A stretch of DNA of 64,000 nt. Origin: DASTFP01 sp963816855. GTDB lineage: Bacteria > Verrucomicrobiota > Verrucomicrobiia > Chthoniobacterales > Terrimicrobiaceae. The notes below the pieces were generated by a model that was not told the origin of the DNA, did not search any database, and worked only from the letters and a program-made list of their open reading frames with translations. Shown piece after piece: positions 46,001 through 54,917 of the stretch (position 1 is its first letter; every line of letters begins with the position of its first letter). Made by a program: the position numbers and the translations under genes. The stretch is taken from NCBI GenBank assembly GCA_963816855.1, contig CAWFMA010000009.1:120626-184625 (forward strand), written 5' to 3'.

Positions 46001-46510
46001 GCATTTCCGGCAGTTGAATTCCCAGAAATTGCAAAACTCACGAAGTTGTTGATCGTCGCATTTCCGGCAGTTGAATTCCCAAGAAATGCAACCCAGACGA
46101 GTTGTTGATCGTCGCATTTCCGGCAGTTGAATTCCCAAAAAATTGCAACAGAGACGAGTTGTTGATGGTTTGCGCGACACCAGAATTGTTAATGATCCCG
46201 ACGCCCAGAAGCTGAAAGGACGAGCCAAGGTTCACAATGGTATAGGCGCTCGCACCCGGGTTAAATGTAATTGAGTCGATTGTTACGGCGGCCACGAAAG
46301 CGTCGGCGTCGTGAAGGTCGAAGTGTTGAAGCTCGCCGTATCACCCGGGCTTACCGGCGCATTCGCTGGATTCCAGTTCGCAGCCGCGTTCCAGTTGTTT
46401 CCTCGCGCCGCCGACCCACAGAGCATCGACGGCTTGCGCGGGACGTCGGCATCGCGGAGAGCACCAATCCGAGAAAAAGCGCGCCAACCGAGCCAACGAA
46501 CGGCGAACGC
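43037..46510 (-). pseudogene. autotransporter with PATR repeats, several frameshifts
   Basis: An intact 3' frame (43037-45481, 814 codons) carries at least three PATR-type passenger repeats (GTLTLTGLNTYTGGTNLNGG, ALSAANTYTGGTIISGG). A linker and a C-terminal autotransporter barrel follow, ending SNNISAGFRLSF. Upstream, several frames continue the same protein: a signal-like start (VGALFLGLVLSAMPTSRA), GNNWNAAANWNPANAPVSPGD, and a stack of 19-residue repeats containing GNSTAGNATINN. Joining them requires at least five single-base shifts. The start is uncertain, near 46510. If functional it would be exported through the outer membrane by type V secretion. As read it is a pseudogene, or the repeats were mis-sequenced. 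Confidence 0.75.
45859..46180. repeat. 57-bp tandem coding repeats in the autotransporter
   Basis: The motif gttgatcgtcgc (or gttgatggtttgc) starts at 45859, 45935, 45991, 46048, 46104 and 46161. The intervals are 76, 56, 57, 56 and 57 bp. A 57-bp period equals 19 residues; the two 56-bp intervals coincide with the two frame changes seen in translation. Confidence 0.8.
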
Positions 46511-46840
46511 CACAACAAACTCGCCGATCGAGGTAGACCGAAACCAACGCGCCCACCCGGCGATTTTTGTAGCGAGAGTCCTGGCTACTACAGGGATTGC
46601 GTTTTCTGTTCGAGGAGCGCTTGCGAATGTGGACGCATCGTCAGTTAAGAAATGCTTTCCGCAGGGACGCGATAGGCGCGCATGCTGGGAAAGCGCTCCG
46701 CATTTGTCAAGTGGAATCTGGCAAGCCTCGCGCTTCTCGCTTCAGCCAACTCGCATCTCCACGGGTCACCGACATGGCTGCAAAAGTCCGCTTCACAGGA
46801 AACGATTGAAATTGTTGACCCTACAAACTACCAATATTCT
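46511..46840. other. divergent intergenic region
   Basis: About 330 bp between the autotransporter start and the kinase gene, both reading outward. The kinase frame is open to 46682, and its first 53 codons could encode an N-terminal extension. No RNA gene or operator was recognised. Confidence 0.35.
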
Positions 46841-49800
46841 ATGCAGGGCGACGGATTGCCAGATGATCTGGATCTGGCCGGAACGATACAAATCCCTCGG
46901 TTCGGCGCGGGCCAACGAATTTTTCGCCGCTACACTTTGCAGAAAATCATCGGCCGCGGCGGCATGGGCGTGGTCTGGCTCGCCCAGGATGCCTACCTCG
47001 AAACGCCCGTCGCCCTGAAGGTTCTTCCGGACACGCTGCTCCACGACAGCGCCTCCCTGGACAGCTTGAAGCGGGAAACGAAACTGGGCCTCAGCCTGGC
47101 CCATCCAAACATCGTTCGCATCTACGATTTCCAGAATGACGACTACGCCGCCGCGATTTCGATGGAATACGTCGACGGAGGAAATTTATCGGATATTAGA
47201 ATAACAAAACCAAGCAAGGTTCTTAACCCAAGCGACTTGTCGGAATGGCTTGAGTCCTTGTTCGATGGGCTGGACTATGCTCACAAGCGGAAGCAGATCG
47301 TCCATCGCGATCTCAAGCCGAGGAACCTCATGCTCAACAGCCGCGGAGAGCTGAAGATCGCCGATTTCGGCATTTCCCGGAGCATCAGCGACTCGATGAC
47401 GATGCTTACCGGGATGTTGGCATCGACCGGCAGCCCGCCGTATGTGAGTCCCCAGCAATGGGACGGTGAGCGGCCGACTCCGCTCGATGACATCTATTCG
47501 TTGGGGGCGACTCTTTATGAGCTGTTGACCAGCAAGCCGCCGTTGCTGGGCGTGGTTGACTGGCAGCAAGTTCACCATAAGCGTCCGCCACCCATGTGGC
47601 AGAGGAGGCTGGATCTTGGGGTCAAGGGCGCTGATCCGATTCCGGCGGTTTGGGAGGAAGCCATCGCCGCCTGCCTGGCGAAGGATCCGAAAGACCGGCC
47701 TCAAACCGTCCGCGAACTGAAGGCCCGGTTGCTGATCGACGGCCTCCAAACCCCGCGATCGGGAGATGCGCCTCCGGCCGGCGGCGAGGCGAGCTTCCGC
47801 CGGGAGACAGAGACTCTTTCCATCGAAGACGATAGTTTCGAGGAGACCAGCCGGGGAACCGCCACTCCGTTGCTCAAGCCTCAGGCTCCTCCGACTGAGG
47901 ACGAGAGTCTTTTTGAGGAATCCACCTTGCGGCAGGTCGGGGCGAAGAACCTTGAGCCGGCAGACGACATTGATCTCGGCGCGACGATTCAAAATCGGAC
48001 GAAAGGCCCCACCGAACGGCGCGGTGACCTGCCCCCTACCGGAAGCGTTCCGGTCCCAAAGCGGGGAAGCCCGATGTGGAAGGGCGTTCCGATGTGGGCC
48101 TGGCTGGGCTTCACGGCGGTCATCCTGCTTGGTCCCCTCGTGTACATCATCTTCAGGCCGATGGAATCTATTGCTCCCGCGCCGGTCCGCGTGGCATCGC
48201 CGACGCCAGTCCCAACCGCAATCGCCGCGACACCAACCCCGATTCCAGTCGCCCCGACGCCGCCTCCCGCGCCGGTCCGCGTGGCATCGCCGACGCCACT
48301 CCCGACCGCAATCGCCGCGACACCAACCCCGATTCCAGTTGCCCCGACGCCGCCTCCCCCGCCGGTTTCGACTCCGACGCCGCCGCCGCCGGTGTTGCAG
48401 GCGGATCTCACGGTGAGCAGTGAACCGCCCGGCGCAACGATCGTCCTGGACGGCAACGCGTCTTTCAAGGCGCCTCACACTTTCAAAGACCTTGCGGCGG
48501 GGCAGCATCGCCTCACCGCGAGTCTCGACGGCTACCTGCCTGGAGAGCAAGACTTGCAGTTCAGCGGGACTGCGTCATCTGAAGTTGTCCTCAAGCTCCA
48601 GCCAACTCCTTCTCCGACTCCCGAGCCGATGGGGTCGCTGACGGTGGGCGTCAATCCCGCCGGGGCTTCAATTCTGCTGGATGGATTGCCGCCGGACCAG
48701 CCGCCCGGGACGTTCTCAAAGATCCCCTTTGGAACTCACAAGCTAACGGTCACTCTCGAGGACTATGAGACGTTCTACCAGGAACTGCAAATTAGCAGCA
48801 CGGACGCCTTATCGAAGTCCGTGGAATTGAAGCGCACGCAGCAGTGGCTTCGGCTGCAAGAGCTGGTCGAGCAAGTCAACAAGTATCGGAACGCTCCGGA
48901 TTCTCCGCAGTTTCTCATGGCCGGCGTGAAGTATCTTCAACACCTCTATTTGACGGATTCGGCTCCCGCTCCCGGGTTGCCGCCGGACCAGCTCCGAAAG
49001 GAGGTGGAATCCTCGATCGAAGGCATCCGGGCTCGTCAAGCGGCGATGAAGCCGTCGGTCAGCGCCAAGGAGTTCCAGAAGTACAAGGAAGCCCTGACCT
49101 ATGCGGCCAAATTCGACAGCCTGCAGGCCAACTTGATGCTGGCCGAAAATGAAACGGACCAGCGCAAGAAGTTCGGGATGTTTGAGAAGGCGGCGAGTCA
49201 AAGGAATGACCCGAATGCCATGATGATGCTCGGCATCCTTTATGCCAAAGGAGCGGGCGATTCCGGGAAACCGGACTACGACAAGGCGCTGGAATGGCTC
49301 CAAAAAGCTTCCAAGGCCGGCAGCAAGGAAGCTGCCGCCTACTACTACGAGGCGCTCCTTTTCGTTGATACAAGGAAAGAGCGCAGCGCGGATGAACAAC
49401 GAGTCGCCATCGAAAGCCTCAAGGACCTGGCTCAGCAGGGGATTCAGCACGCCGGTGTGGTTCTCGGCGAGTGGTCCCGGCGCAAGGCAATCGCCGCCAA
49501 AGATAAGACCGAAAAACTCAAGCTCTACCGGGAGACGGCGGATTATTGGAGAAGCGCCAAAGGTCCCCGCGAGTGGAGAGCCTGCTCGTATCTGGGGTAT
49601 CTCTATGAAAAGGGCTCCCTCAACGAGGATGGGAAGCCGACGCCGGACGATCTGAAAGAGGCGAAAGCCCTCTACCAGGAAGGGGCAGACAACGAAGACG
49701 TCGCCTGCATGTTCAACCTGGGCCGATTCATCTGGGAGCATCCGGAAGGCCCCGGAAGCGAAGAACAGAAAAAACAGGCCCTTTCATCCATCAAGGCCGC

Positions 49801-49855
49801 CGCTGCCGCCGGCTACGAGCCCGCAAAAGACTGGCTCGCGCGATTCGCGAAGTAG
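46841..49855 (+). CDS. Ser/Thr protein kinase with PEGA and Sel1 repeats
   Basis: This 1004-aa receptor kinase has every catalytic motif: IIGRGGMGVVWLA, Lys60 in VALKV, HRDLKPRN with Asp156, and DFG at 175-177. A membrane segment (WAWLGFTAVILLGPLVYII, about 420-438) separates the cytoplasmic kinase from an exported part. That part has a Pro/Thr-rich linker with a 93-bp tandem duplication, two PEGA domains (LTVSSEPPGATIVLDG, LTVGVNPAGASILLDG) and Sel1-like repeats (AMMMLGILYAKGAGDSG, ACSYLGYLYEKGSL). ATG 46841 is preferred because relatives begin just before DDLDLAGTI; ATG 46682 is possible. It may be the PpkA-like trigger of the nearby T6SS; no PppA phosphatase gene is visible. Confidence 0.88.
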   Translation: MQGDGLPDDLDLAGTIQIPRFGAGQRIFRRYTLQKIIGRGGMGVVWLAQDAYLETPVALKVLPDTLLHDSASLDSLKRETKLGLSLAHPNIVRIYDFQNDDYAAAISMEYVDGGNLSDIRITKPSKVLNPSDLSEWLESLFDGLDYAHKRKQIVHRDLKPRNLMLNSRGELKIADFGISRSISDSMTMLTGMLASTGSPPYVSPQQWDGERPTPLDDIYSLGATLYELLTSKPPLLGVVDWQQVHHKRPPPMWQRRLDLGVKGADPIPAVWEEAIAACLAKDPKDRPQTVRELKARLLIDGLQTPRSGDAPPAGGEASFRRETETLSIEDDSFEETSRGTATPLLKPQAPPTEDESLFEESTLRQVGAKNLEPADDIDLGATIQNRTKGPTERRGDLPPTGSVPVPKRGSPMWKGVPMWAWLGFTAVILLGPLVYIIFRPMESIAPAPVRVASPTPVPTAIAATPTPIPVAPTPPPAPVRVASPTPLPTAIAATPTPIPVAPTPPPPPVSTPTPPPPVLQADLTVSSEPPGATIVLDGNASFKAPHTFKDLAAGQHRLTASLDGYLPGEQDLQFSGTASSEVVLKLQPTPSPTPEPMGSLTVGVNPAGASILLDGLPPDQPPGTFSKIPFGTHKLTVTLEDYETFYQELQISSTDALSKSVELKRTQQWLRLQELVEQVNKYRNAPDSPQFLMAGVKYLQHLYLTDSAPAPGLPPDQLRKEVESSIEGIRARQAAMKPSVSAKEFQKYKEALTYAAKFDSLQANLMLAENETDQRKKFGMFEKAASQRNDPNAMMMLGILYAKGAGDSGKPDYDKALEWLQKASKAGSKEAAAYYYEALLFVDTRKERSADEQRVAIESLKDLAQQGIQHAGVVLGEWSRRKAIAAKDKTEKLKLYRETADYWRSAKGPREWRACSYLGYLYEKGSLNEDGKPTPDDLKEAKALYQEGADNEDVACMFNLGRFIWEHPEGPGSEEQKKQALSSIKAAAAAGYEPAKDWLARFAK
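48180..48365 (+). repeat. 93-bp tandem duplication in kinase linker
   Basis: Two adjacent 93-bp copies (gcgccggtccgcgtggcatc at about 48180 and 48273) differ at a few silent positions. They encode PVRVASPTPVPTAIAATP-type Pro/Thr-rich linker twice. A recent in-frame duplication of a flexible periplasmic stalk. Confidence 0.8.
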
Positions 49856-49916
49856 TTTCCGCGAAAACAGCAAAAACGAAACGGCCGCCGAAAGAATCGC
49901 GCGGAGGCGGCCGCGA

Positions 49917-50457
49917 TCAGCGACCGACGTAGAGCAGCGGCTCGTATCCGTCCACGGACATGGGGGTTTCCGCGGAAGGAATGCTTTCGAGCGAGTAGAC
50001 GTACTTGTTTACCGTCGATCCGCTCAGCGGATCGTAGATCATGATGTCGTCCGTCTTGGGAGCCGCCTCCTTCTTGGGCACCTTCTGGCCCGGTTTCGAG
50101 GGGGGTTTTGTCTTCGTGATCGGGACCGCCCAGTAACGCTTCTTTTTCTTGATCTCCGCTTTTTGCGATTTTGAAAGCTGTGCGTAGTAGGCTGCCGCGT
50201 TCTGTTCCGCGATCCGTCGCTCCGCTTCCGTGGCCACGCGCCGAATGAATCCCGTCTGCCGCTGGATGTTTGTAAGCATCGTGTGCTCGCCCCAGGCAAG
50301 CGTCGCTGACGACTTCGGACGCGGCAGGTCTCTTCACGAGTCCTGAGAAGGGATCCGTGCTGCCATCGAAAGCCCGCTCTTCAGAAGGCTGGGCAAACAG
50401 AGGAGTAAGGGAAAAGCACGCAACCAATGCCGCGGGCTTGAGAATTCTGCGTTCCAT
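49917..50457 (-). pseudogene. small secreted protein of unknown function, one frameshift
   Basis: From ATG 50457 a signal peptide is encoded (MERRILKPAALVACFSLTPLFAQ). The frame then continues to about 50320, where the natural sequence moves to a second frame: SSATLAWGEHTMLTNIQ, RQTGFIRRVATEAERRIAEQ, a Lys-rich patch (KAEIKKKKRYW) and a C-terminus LYVGR. The joined protein is about 180 aa and is not recognised. It lies 61 bp from the converging kinase gene and downstream of the ligase gene on the same strand. Either a decayed gene or an indel error. Confidence 0.5.
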
Positions 50458-50548
50458 ATCGGGCAAACTTTTCTAGCAGGCGTTTCACGTTGCATCAAGA
50501 TCTTACGCTTCCGGAAGCGGCGCGGCCGCCGCGAAACCGCAGTGCGGA

Positions 50549-52142
50549 TCATCGATCCGGACGTCGCGAGTAGATTGGTGATCTCCGCGCCGGCCAGGGC
50601 CCACGGAACTGCCGTCTCGCATAAGTTACCCTTGCTGAGCGCGAACGCCCGGCATTCGACGGGTCGCCACGACGTGGCTGCGGAAGGACTTGGCGCCGCG
50701 GAAGCTTTACCCAGAGCTGACCCAAAAGGACGGCGGTTATCAATTGCAGCGAAGCAATCTGAAGCGGGAAATCGATCAGGCTGTGAATCAGCACTCCGAC
50801 CATCGACAGCACGCAAAGGGCTAGTCTCGTCGCATGCTCGCGCGGGATAGCCAGCGAGCCTCTGCAGAGATACAAAACGACGCGGACGATTCCTCCTCCA
50901 ATCAATACCGCCCAAAGCAGCGAACCCGACTGCTCCCCATTCAAGGATCGCCTGCAAATAATCCTGGTGAGCGTAACGCAGGATTCCGTTGAGCTCGACC
51001 CCGTGCTCCCGTTGAAGGAAAGGAAAAACAATCGAGAATGTGCCAGGCCCGAATCCGAACCAACCGGCGGCCGGCAACGAAAGCCAGCAAACGCGATAGA
51101 TACGAAACCTTCCGTCGAAAAAAGATCCGTCCTGCGAAATGAACAAGGCGTTCATCGTTTGATTCCAGCGCGCCAAAGAGCGTTCGATTCCGACGCTTAG
51201 TATCAGGATCAATGCGCAGGCGAGAACGACCGCAACGACCGCAACGACACGCGGCCTGAGATTCCCTTCCCGGCGAATGAAGGTTCTCGCGCCGCCAAGA
51301 GCCAACGCCATCATGATCAAGATCCCTATAACCATCGACGCCCTCGAGGTATTGACAAACACCGCCGCAACGTTGGCGAGCAGCAAAAAACTCCAGAAGG
51401 CCCGTCCGATCTGGCTTCCCCTGTTCTGAAACGCCAGAAACGTCTGCCCGGCCAAAATCGGGAGGGTCAGGTTGATGAACGCGCCGGCGTTTGAATGGTT
51501 CAAGTAGGTGGCGAAGAACGGCCCGTTCGATGCCGGCCCCCAAAAGATTCCTTCGGCTGAAGTTGCGCGTTGCGCCAAACCGAACAGGAGAAGGAGGCCG
51601 CCGTTCAAGGAGAGCGTGAAAAACAGCCTCCTTCGCCACAGCGGGTTGGCGGCAAAATCCATGCTAATGAAAAATGCTCCCATGAGCGCAGTTACAAGAC
51701 GCATGGAATTCATGGAGAACGCCGCATCCCAGGAACCGAGCCAGCCCGATACAGGTTGCGAGACGGGGGAAAACAGTTGCGCCAACTCGTCGTAGGTGGC
51801 GAGCGCGTTGAACACCGACAGCCAGCCAAGCCCGAGAAGGGACAGCGCGGCAACGCCGGCCGGAGTCGCCATCCGAGGCCATCGCCGCCTAAGCAACAGC
51901 GAAACGAGCCAAAGGAGCGAAATCGCCAGCAGGCTTTGTATGAGGAGAGTCTTCGCCCACCAGCGGGTGCAGCCGAACGCCCAGGGAGCATAGACAACGA
52001 TAGCCAGCAAGAGCCAGCGGGGAAGTTCCGCCAACGCAAACTGCAAGGAAAGAAGAAATCTATTTCCCTCGATCCTTTGCTCTTTTTGCCGGCCTCTATT
52101 CAGTTTAGAGTCGCTTAGGAGGCTGTTGAAATACCCTCGCAT
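50549..52142 (-). pseudogene. O-antigen ligase/polymerase-like membrane protein (Wzy/WaaL), one frameshift
   Basis: A polytopic protein of about 530 aa. N-terminal helices (ELPRWLLLAIVVYAPWAFG, LRRRWPRMATPAGVAALSLLG) lead to the ligase-type loop GFGPGTFSIVFPFLQREHG, then ILRYAHQDYLQAILEWGA. Near 50925-50940 the frame changes, and the family C-terminus continues as SLLWAVLIGGGIVRVVLYL and HSLIDFPLQIASLQLITAVL. It would polymerise or ligate surface glycan at the inner membrane. The only upstream ATG (52142) lies inside the left arm of an inverted-repeat element, so the first about 30 residues are repeat-derived. A truncated duplicate of its N-terminus lies at about 54918-55134. Confidence 0.8.
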
Positions 52143-52298
52143 GTCACGCGTGGGCTATTTGGGGCAGATATCGGTGGAGTGACGAAGGCGCATCCCCAAA
52201 AAGGGGCTGTAACTGAGGAAGGACGCCGAGAGATGCCCCAAAGAGCTCACGCCCTCCGGGTTGCGACGTGGCATACGCGGGTATTTCAACAGTCTCTT
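52119..52298. repeat. short complete copy of the gactgttgaaa inverted-repeat element
   Basis: The 180-bp copy begins aggctgttgaaataccctcg and ends gcgggtatttcaacagtct, with the inner aaaaaggggctgtaactgag and gccctccgggttgcg shared with the copies at 8732-9033 and 12941-13134. A cttagg hexamer flanks both ends, a possible target duplication. Confidence 0.75.
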
Positions 52299-52320
52299 AG
52301 GTTAACGCTACGAACCTGTG

Positions 52321-53160
52321 TCAGCCTGCGGAGTTTGCCCAATCGGGAAGGACGAAATTCTTGTGACGCCGCCAGAACTGCGGAACCTTGCGCAAAGGCT
52401 TTAGCGGAAGCGAAAGAAATCCCGTGGATAGCTTGTTTTCCTTCCACGCCCTCCAGTCGGCACGGTGCGCCCGCCACCGCGCCGCGAGCGAGCAATTACT
52501 TAGTCCACCGGCCTCCATGCACACCAGGACTTCGGGCAGATAGGCGAGCGTCAAGCCCGGCAACCGCATTAAACGAACCATGAACTCGTAGTCAGCGGCG
52601 GATCCGAAATCGGGTCGAAAATTGCCGGCCTTCTCGTACACTTTTCTTCGGAGGTAAACTGTCGGATGCGGCGGCATCCACCCGGTACGCAGGGCCCTCG
52701 GCCCATAGTCGCCAGAGCGCCAATATCTGTGTTGAACAAGGCGTCCTTTTCGTGACTTCACATAAAGCAGATCTCCGTACACGCCATCGGTCGCCGACGC
52801 TGAGAGAAGATCCAGGATGCGGGCAAGCACATCATGACTCGCAAGAAAGTCGTCCGCATTTAAAAGTCCAATAAGATCGCCGCCTGCCTTCGCGAGACCG
52901 TCATTCAATGCATCATAGAGCCCGCGGTCCGGCTTGCTGATCACCGTACGCCTGACTCCCGAGGCTGTATCATTCGAGTGGCGTTGCGATTCGTATTCCG
53001 CGAGGCACTCCAGGGTGCCATCGTGCGACGCGCCGTCGAGTATGAGATGTTCGACGGAGCAGCCTTCGAGCAACCGCTGGGCGTCAACCGATCGGCACGC
53101 GCGAAGGATGGTCCTTCGCGCGTTGCGGCAAGCGGTCAAAAGAGTGAGGGAGAGGGACAC
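52321..53160 (-). CDS. glycosyltransferase family 2
   Basis: This protein of about 279 aa has the GT2 (GT-A fold) pattern: SLTLLTACRNARRTILRAC at the N-terminus, VEHLILDGASHDGT, ISKPDRGLYDALNDGLAKA and the metal-binding GDLIGLLNADDFLAS. WMPPHPTVYLRRKVYEKAG and DFGSAADYEFMVRLM follow, a layout typical of WcaE/colanic-acid-type transferases. The start is probably GTG 53160 just before SLSLTLLT; ATG 53226 in the same frame adds 22 residues unlike the family. It belongs to the polysaccharide genes and is transcribed toward the ligase gene. Confidence 0.88.
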   Translation of the reverse strand: MSLSLTLLTACRNARRTILRACRSVDAQRLLEGCSVEHLILDGASHDGTLECLAEYESQRHSNDTASGVRRTVISKPDRGLYDALNDGLAKAGGDLIGLLNADDFLASHDVLARILDLLSASATDGVYGDLLYVKSRKGRLVQHRYWRSGDYGPRALRTGWMPPHPTVYLRRKVYEKAGNFRPDFGSAADYEFMVRLMRLPGLTLAYLPEVLVCMEAGGLSNCSLAARWRAHRADWRAWKENKLSTGFLSLPLKPLRKVPQFWRRHKNFVLPDWANSAG

Positions 53161-53261
53161 TTTAAGTGCGCAAAAACTGACATGCTGAAGGTCGGAAATG
53201 GAGGTTTTCGGTCCCTCGAAACCCATTGTTCAATCGACCCCGTGGTTGGATTCGACGGCGC

Positions 53262-53318
53262 TGACGGAGCATCGCCCTCCATTGCTTTCACGGCATCGAG
53301 GGCCGTCGCCCTCCCATG
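53262..53318. repeat. REP-like palindromic motifs beside a RAYT gene
   Basis: Between the GT2 gene and the RAYT gene, gacggagcatcgccctcc and a related gagggccgtcgccctccc occur close together. Short GC-rich imperfect palindromes of this kind are the usual companions of REP-associated tyrosine transposases. Only two motifs were seen, so this is tentative. Confidence 0.4.
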
Positions 53319-53320
53319 GT

Positions 53321-53785
53321 TTACCATCGCAGGACCTCTATCTCGCCTTGGAACGGCCAATCTTCGACATTGACGGCTAGGCCGGCGCGAACGGGGTTTT
53401 GCCGCACATACTCCCATCTGTCTCCGTAATGCTCGCCTGACCGCACCTGTCGATCCCAGAAATTTTGCTGCCAGATCGGCTGCTCTTCGGGCCGGACCCA
53501 AGCGCGCGACACCGTTGCTTTCCAGAAGCCGACCCATCGCGCCAATCCTCTCGGAGGCCAGACCGCAGGGCCGCAAAAGACATGCAAGTGATCCGGCATG
53601 ATGACGAATCGTCCCGCCCGCCAATCACCAGCCTGCCGCCACGCCGAGCACAAGAGATCAAATGCTTCCTGCCGCGCAAGAAGTGACCGGTGGTCTTTGG
53701 TGCAAACCGTAACCAGCACGATGACCGCCTGGTTGTGCCCTTCAATCAGAGGAATATGTGGAGGATGCCGTCGCCCGATTTCCAT
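53321..53785 (-). CDS. REP-associated tyrosine transposase (RAYT, Y1_Tnp)
   Basis: This 154-aa protein of the IS200/IS605-like Y1 family has GRFVIMPDHLHVFCGPA, where His-x-His forms the HUH metal site. The family end DRWEYVRQNPVRAGLAV follows, with PIWQQNFWDRQVRSGE (RAYT signature) between. RAYTs are single-copy domesticated relatives of IS200 transposases that act on REP palindromes. It starts at ATG 53785 and has no IS ends. REP-like motifs flank its 3' side. It is intact. Confidence 0.9.
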   Translation of the reverse strand: MEIGRRHPPHIPLIEGHNQAVIVLVTVCTKDHRSLLARQEAFDLLCSAWRQAGDWRAGRFVIMPDHLHVFCGPAVWPPRGLARWVGFWKATVSRAWVRPEEQPIWQQNFWDRQVRSGEHYGDRWEYVRQNPVRAGLAVNVEDWPFQGEIEVLRW

Positions 53786-53903
53786 TCTTTGACGATTGGC
53801 TGATCCAACGGCGTTACAACTTCGAGTGGATTCGACCGTTCAACGGCGACGTCGTTAAATTCGACTCCATGGTCGGATCCACGCCTTCGTGCCCGATCGC
53901 TCG

Positions 53904-54713
53904 TTACACGCCCGTTTTCCCGGCTCGTTCGCGCCTGAGGGCCTCCAGCTCCGCTCTCAATGAGAGCCAGTATTGGCGGTCGAGGGCCTGTTCTTGTTTC
54001 TGTTCGAGGTCAAGAGCTGCTTCAAGTTGATCTGTTTCTCCCGGCAGAGCAAGCTTGAGCAGAGGGCGTTCAGTCTGTAGTTCGGCGGAACGCGAAGGGA
54101 ATGAGGCGGCTGTCTCGATCAAGAGCGCCGCAGTACGGAGTTCGCGGAGCCAGAAGGCAATTCTCTGCGGAGTGGGTCGTTGCCGATTTTCGAAATAGTT
54201 GGCCTCCAGCAGGCGTCGGATCATGGGCCAGTCCTTATCTCTTTGTGTCTTCTTGGCCTGAACCAGGTCGGGCAGTGACATGGTTTCCACCGAAAGGCCA
54301 AACGGAAGATCGAATGTCGTCCTACGCTGCCACAGACTTTCAAAACTCTCCATTCCACGCATGCGCGACATGATATCGATTCTCATGCGGAGAGCCTCCG
54401 GATGTGCGCAACGGAAGTGAACGGCATGACCCCGGTCCAGAAACTGCTTCTCAAGCGGGGGGACGGCTATCGTTTCGGCCTGAAGATCGGCGAGAGCGCG
54501 ACGCAGAACATCGAGGTTTTCCTTCTCCGCGAGAATCGCGAGGTCCGTATCGCGGCTAAATTCCGCTGCGCCGTATAGAACGCAGGCCTGTCCCCCCATG
54601 AGAAGGCAGCGGACCCCATGCTGACTCATCGAAGAAAGGACTTTGTGAATCGGGTTCGGGATCAAGGGAACCTCCAAGGGCAAGGAATGTGGCCCAAAGT
54701 CTCTCAGATTCAA
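53904..54713 (-). CDS. nucleotidyltransferase, MNT/AbiEii-like
   Basis: This 269-aa protein contains VRCLLMGGQACVLYGAAEFSRDTDLAIL, the GG..(A/S)..YG..R.T.D.D-type nucleotidyltransferase motif with catalytic Asp pair DTDLAI. A downstream strand with RIDIMSRMRG holds the third Asp. The C-terminal half is helical, with a Gln/Glu-rich coil (DLEQKQEQALDRQYWL). Similar proteins act as toxin-like enzymes of type IV systems or as nucleotide-modifying enzymes. The start is uncertain: ATG 54713 or ATG 54629 just before the core. A small gene upstream overlaps it in another frame, suggesting a two-gene unit. Confidence 0.75.
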   Translation of the reverse strand: MNLRDFGPHSLPLEVPLIPNPIHKVLSSMSQHGVRCLLMGGQACVLYGAAEFSRDTDLAILAEKENLDVLRRALADLQAETIAVPPLEKQFLDRGHAVHFRCAHPEALRMRIDIMSRMRGMESFESLWQRRTTFDLPFGLSVETMSLPDLVQAKKTQRDKDWPMIRRLLEANYFENRQRPTPQRIAFWLRELRTAALLIETAASFPSRSAELQTERPLLKLALPGETDQLEAALDLEQKQEQALDRQYWLSLRAELEALRRERAGKTGV

Positions 54714-54786
54714 GCCATCGGTCTTGGGGAGTCATGCGATACCACTCTTCCCATTCCTCATCGCAGGCGGACTCAATCGAAAGCAT
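54556..54786 (-). CDS. small acidic protein paired with the nucleotidyltransferase
   Basis: This 76-aa protein (MLSIESACDEEWEEWYRMTP, then WATFLALGGSLDPEPDSQSP) ends with a basic SIRRSGI tail. I recall similar small proteins just before nucleotidyltransferase genes in Planctomycetes and Verrucomicrobia. It shares the strand with the nucleotidyltransferase and overlaps its 5' end by at least 74 bp in another frame. The pair may be an antitoxin-toxin-like or regulatory unit; this is inference. The function is unknown. Confidence 0.55.
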   Translation of the reverse strand: MLSIESACDEEWEEWYRMTPQDRWLESERLWATFLALGGSLDPEPDSQSPFFDESAWGPLPSHGGTGLRSIRRSGI

Positions 54787-54917
54787 GGAATGTAATATAG
54801 GCGGAAAGAGGCAAGAAGAAAGCGGGGAGGTCGGAGGTCAGAAGTCGAGGTCAGAGTCCCCCTTCTTGGAGTGACGCGAAGCGAATCCAATTTCGGAATT
54901 TCCGCTTTCCATCTACC

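Noticed and set aside
45859..46180. Regular repeats resembling a CRISPR array
   Set aside because: Units of 56-57 bp repeat along most of their length, without constant repeat plus unique spacer, and they translate as GNSTAGNATINN passenger repeats; no cas genes nearby.
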